Notes under the pieces: model-generated
Seen by the model: only the letters and a program-made list of their open reading frames with translations
What the model was told of the DNA's origin: nothing
The model's database searches: none
Position numbers and translations under genes: made by a program
In this document: positions 62,424 to 64,000 of the stretch, one piece after another
Numbering within the stretch: position 1 is the stretch's first letter
Layout of the letters: every line of letters starts with the position of its first letter
DNA from: Edaphobacter acidisoli
GTDB taxonomy: Bacteria > Acidobacteriota > Terriglobia > Terriglobales > Acidobacteriaceae
Length of the DNA stretch: 64,000 bases
Direction of reading: 5' to 3'
NCBI RefSeq assembly: GCF_014642855.1
Contig: NZ_BMJB01000001.1
Coordinates: 2,666,001 to 2,730,000 of the forward strand

Positions 62424-63947
62424 TCAATTCACCATCACATCGAAGACGCCCGTCTCCACCGTGCCGCCATGCTTCATCTGCACAAAGACGCGATAGCGTC
62501 CCGGCGTAGGAAAGCCATAAGGAAACTCAACCACGTTCGACATCGGCGTAGCATTCATCGGCATATCCATCGCCATGCCCGGCATGTCGCCGGACATACC
62601 CGTATTCGTCGAACCGCCCGTGCTCGCATCCGCCAGCATCACGGCAGCCATCGCAGCCGAGCCCTCCGGATGCGTATGCGCAAACACCGTCCCATCGGTC
62701 TTCACAAACGCCGCATGGCCCGCCATCCCCAGATACGGCTGCATGTCCGCAGCAGGCTTGCCGTCAGGCCCCATCAGGCGAAAGCGAAAGGCATAGCCCG
62801 TCGTCGCGTGAATCACCGCAGGCTTGTCCCACACCATCACATAGCCATCAGGCAGCGTGTACGACGCGCCCAGCATTCCGCTGCTCACAGGCGCAGGCCT
62901 TCCCGCAGCATCTTCCGGCCCAAGCGCCCCGCCCTGCGTTCCCGCAGGCACATCCAGCGTGGCCGTAAGCGTCTCCGGAAAGCCATTCGCATGAACCACG
63001 TCTGCATATAGGTGATACTCACCCGGAGGCATCGCCGGCAGCGCATCCTCAAACAGCCCTTTTCCCGTAAGCGCCGGATGCAGATGAAACGCCACATCCA
63101 TCTCCGGCCAGCGAATCGCATAGAGGTGCATCAGGTGGCCATGATCGGGCAGGAAGTCGTTGTTGCTGCGCCCACGCGACTCACGCCACACCTCCTTCAC
63201 CTTCGGCTTGAACGCCGTAATCTGCAACTGAAGCTGATTGCCCGTCAGCACCGGCGTCATCACCAGCGGGTGATAGATATCGCGCGAGTAGCTCGCCGCC
63301 TCAACATTCCACCACTTCGCCCCACCCCATACCGCAAACGCCATCACCACCAGCGCAGCGACCATCGCAAAGCCCGCACGCAATCTCCTGTCAGCCGAAG
63401 GCCCCGCGCCCGGCTCCAGCCGGGCATCCCGCACCGCGGCCCCAACAATCCCCACCATACCGAACACCAGCAGCAATCCAAGCAGCCCCAACACCATCCC
63501 TAGCCCGCGCTTCATCTTCAGCGTCTGAAGCGCGATCGCAGGCACGGGCACGGCAGCGACCTGCTCACCCTCCGCACCCGCTATCCGAAACCGCACCTCC
63601 CACGACCCCGAAGCCATCATCCAAAGGTTGCCGGTGAAGAAGGCGCGATCATCCGCCGAGCGCTTCATCGTATCCGGCGTCGGCGGATGCTTCGCTGCCT
63701 CGCCCGTCATCGGCATCGGCGTAATCTCAATCGAGTCCACCGCCGCGCCGCTCGACCGCACCTCAATCGCCGCCACACCAGGAATCACCGTCGGCGGCCG
63801 AATCGTCACAAACAGCTTGTACGGCCCCGCGTCCACCTGCTCAAAGACATCCTTGCTGCCCACATGCGCCCACGCGCGCGGAGCCGCCAGCAGCATGGCA
63901 ACCGCAACAACCAAACTCAACCCAGCATGAAATCCAGCACGCCTCAC
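62424..63947 (-). CDS. Membrane protein with Met/His-rich C-terminal region, possibly metal (copper) linked
   Basis: A 507-residue protein. A signal peptide (about 1-27, ending AWA) precedes HVGSKDVFEQVDAGPYKLFVTIRPPTVIPGVAAIEVR, a CopC/FixH-like beta-sandwich start. Two hydrophobic segments follow (about 148-172 and 195-215), then an extracytoplasmic domain with HLHPAL, HGHLMHL and HTHPEG. A Met-rich stretch (GMSGDMPGMAMDMPMN) lies at the C-terminal side. Methionine and histidine clusters are typical of periplasmic copper proteins, so copper handling is a reasonable guess only. I chose GTG 63947 (GAGGAG nine bases upstream); the frame is open to 63992. Confidence 0.7.
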   Translation of the reverse strand: MRRAGFHAGLSLVVAVAMLLAAPRAWAHVGSKDVFEQVDAGPYKLFVTIRPPTVIPGVAAIEVRSSGAAVDSIEITPMPMTGEAAKHPPTPDTMKRSADDRAFFTGNLWMMASGSWEVRFRIAGAEGEQVAAVPVPAIALQTLKMKRGLGMVLGLLGLLLVFGMVGIVGAAVRDARLEPGAGPSADRRLRAGFAMVAALVVMAFAVWGGAKWWNVEAASYSRDIYHPLVMTPVLTGNQLQLQITAFKPKVKEVWRESRGRSNNDFLPDHGHLMHLYAIRWPEMDVAFHLHPALTGKGLFEDALPAMPPGEYHLYADVVHANGFPETLTATLDVPAGTQGGALGPEDAAGRPAPVSSGMLGASYTLPDGYVMVWDKPAVIHATTGYAFRFRLMGPDGKPAADMQPYLGMAGHAAFVKTDGTVFAHTHPEGSAAMAAVMLADASTGGSTNTGMSGDMPGMAMDMPMNATPMSNVVEFPYGFPTPGRYRVFVQMKHGGTVETGVFDVMVN

Positions 63948-64000
63948 CGCTGCACGCTCCTCATCCACCGGCCAAATCGCAACCCAACCCACGTGCCAAT

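Overview
The window (about 60% G+C) looks like a chromosomal segment of an Acidobacteriota bacterium, probably class Terriglobia (Acidobacteriaceae: Granulicella, Edaphobacter or Terriglobus relatives). This is an inference. It rests on three very large Oar-type TonB-dependent receptors with an N-terminal carboxypeptidase-regulatory-like domain, a membrane-anchored winged-helix regulator beside them, plant-polymer glycosidases, and families of short GC-rich palindromes between genes. I see no rRNA, CRISPR array, insertion sequence, prophage or integrase.

Region by region. (1) 1-5.4 kb is a housekeeping block on the plus strand: 3' part of ispE, tRNA-Gln(TTG), prs, rplY, pth, rpsF, rpsR, rplI, closed by a rho-independent terminator. 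(2) 5.4-13.6 kb mixes cofactor, purine and one-carbon genes: hemL, purM, an Acidobacteria-type outer-surface protein, purN, an HtrA-like protease, coaE, folD and a 56-residue Trm112-like protein divergent from folD. Two long imperfect palindromes lie here. (3) 13.6-24.7 kb holds ppc, a DUF2306-type membrane protein, an MFS exporter, a PH-domain-like membrane protein, a TolC-family channel, a DsbA-like oxidoreductase, a radical SAM enzyme and a membrane protein divergent from a MarR regulator. (4) 25.3-36.4 kb has the first TonB receptor, an overlapping three-gene sugar-acid operon (MFS importer, YjhG/YagF-type dehydratase, fumarylacetoacetase-fold enzyme; a Weimberg-like D-xylonate route) and a divergent oxyR/katG pair with an OxyR-box-like sequence. 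(5) 36.4-46.9 kb is a glycan-use locus: TonB receptor, GH27 alpha-galactosidase, divergent membrane-bound regulator, and another TonB receptor whose signal peptide appears out of frame. (6) 47-64 kb holds prfA, a VOC protein and prmC; an ATP-dependent DNA ligase; an aldo/keto reductase; a GH35 beta-galactosidase behind a perfect LacI-family operator; thioredoxin 2, CheX, DinB and YraN; pyrG; a secreted metallophosphoesterase; and a membrane protein with a Met/His-rich tail.

Observations most worth a second look: a cluster of GC palindromes inside the ispE reading frame, related in form to an intergenic cluster at 5.5-5.65 kb; a one-base disruption that separates a well-placed start codon from the signal peptide of the 46.9-kb TonB receptor; the membrane-spanning regulator with helical-phase direct repeats in its divergent promoter; and operator-like palindromes upstream of that receptor and of the GH35 gene that share the half-site TGAAAACG. 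No complete, clearly new multi-gene system is evident. The regulator, receptor and glycosidase locus is the best candidate for an under-described arrangement.
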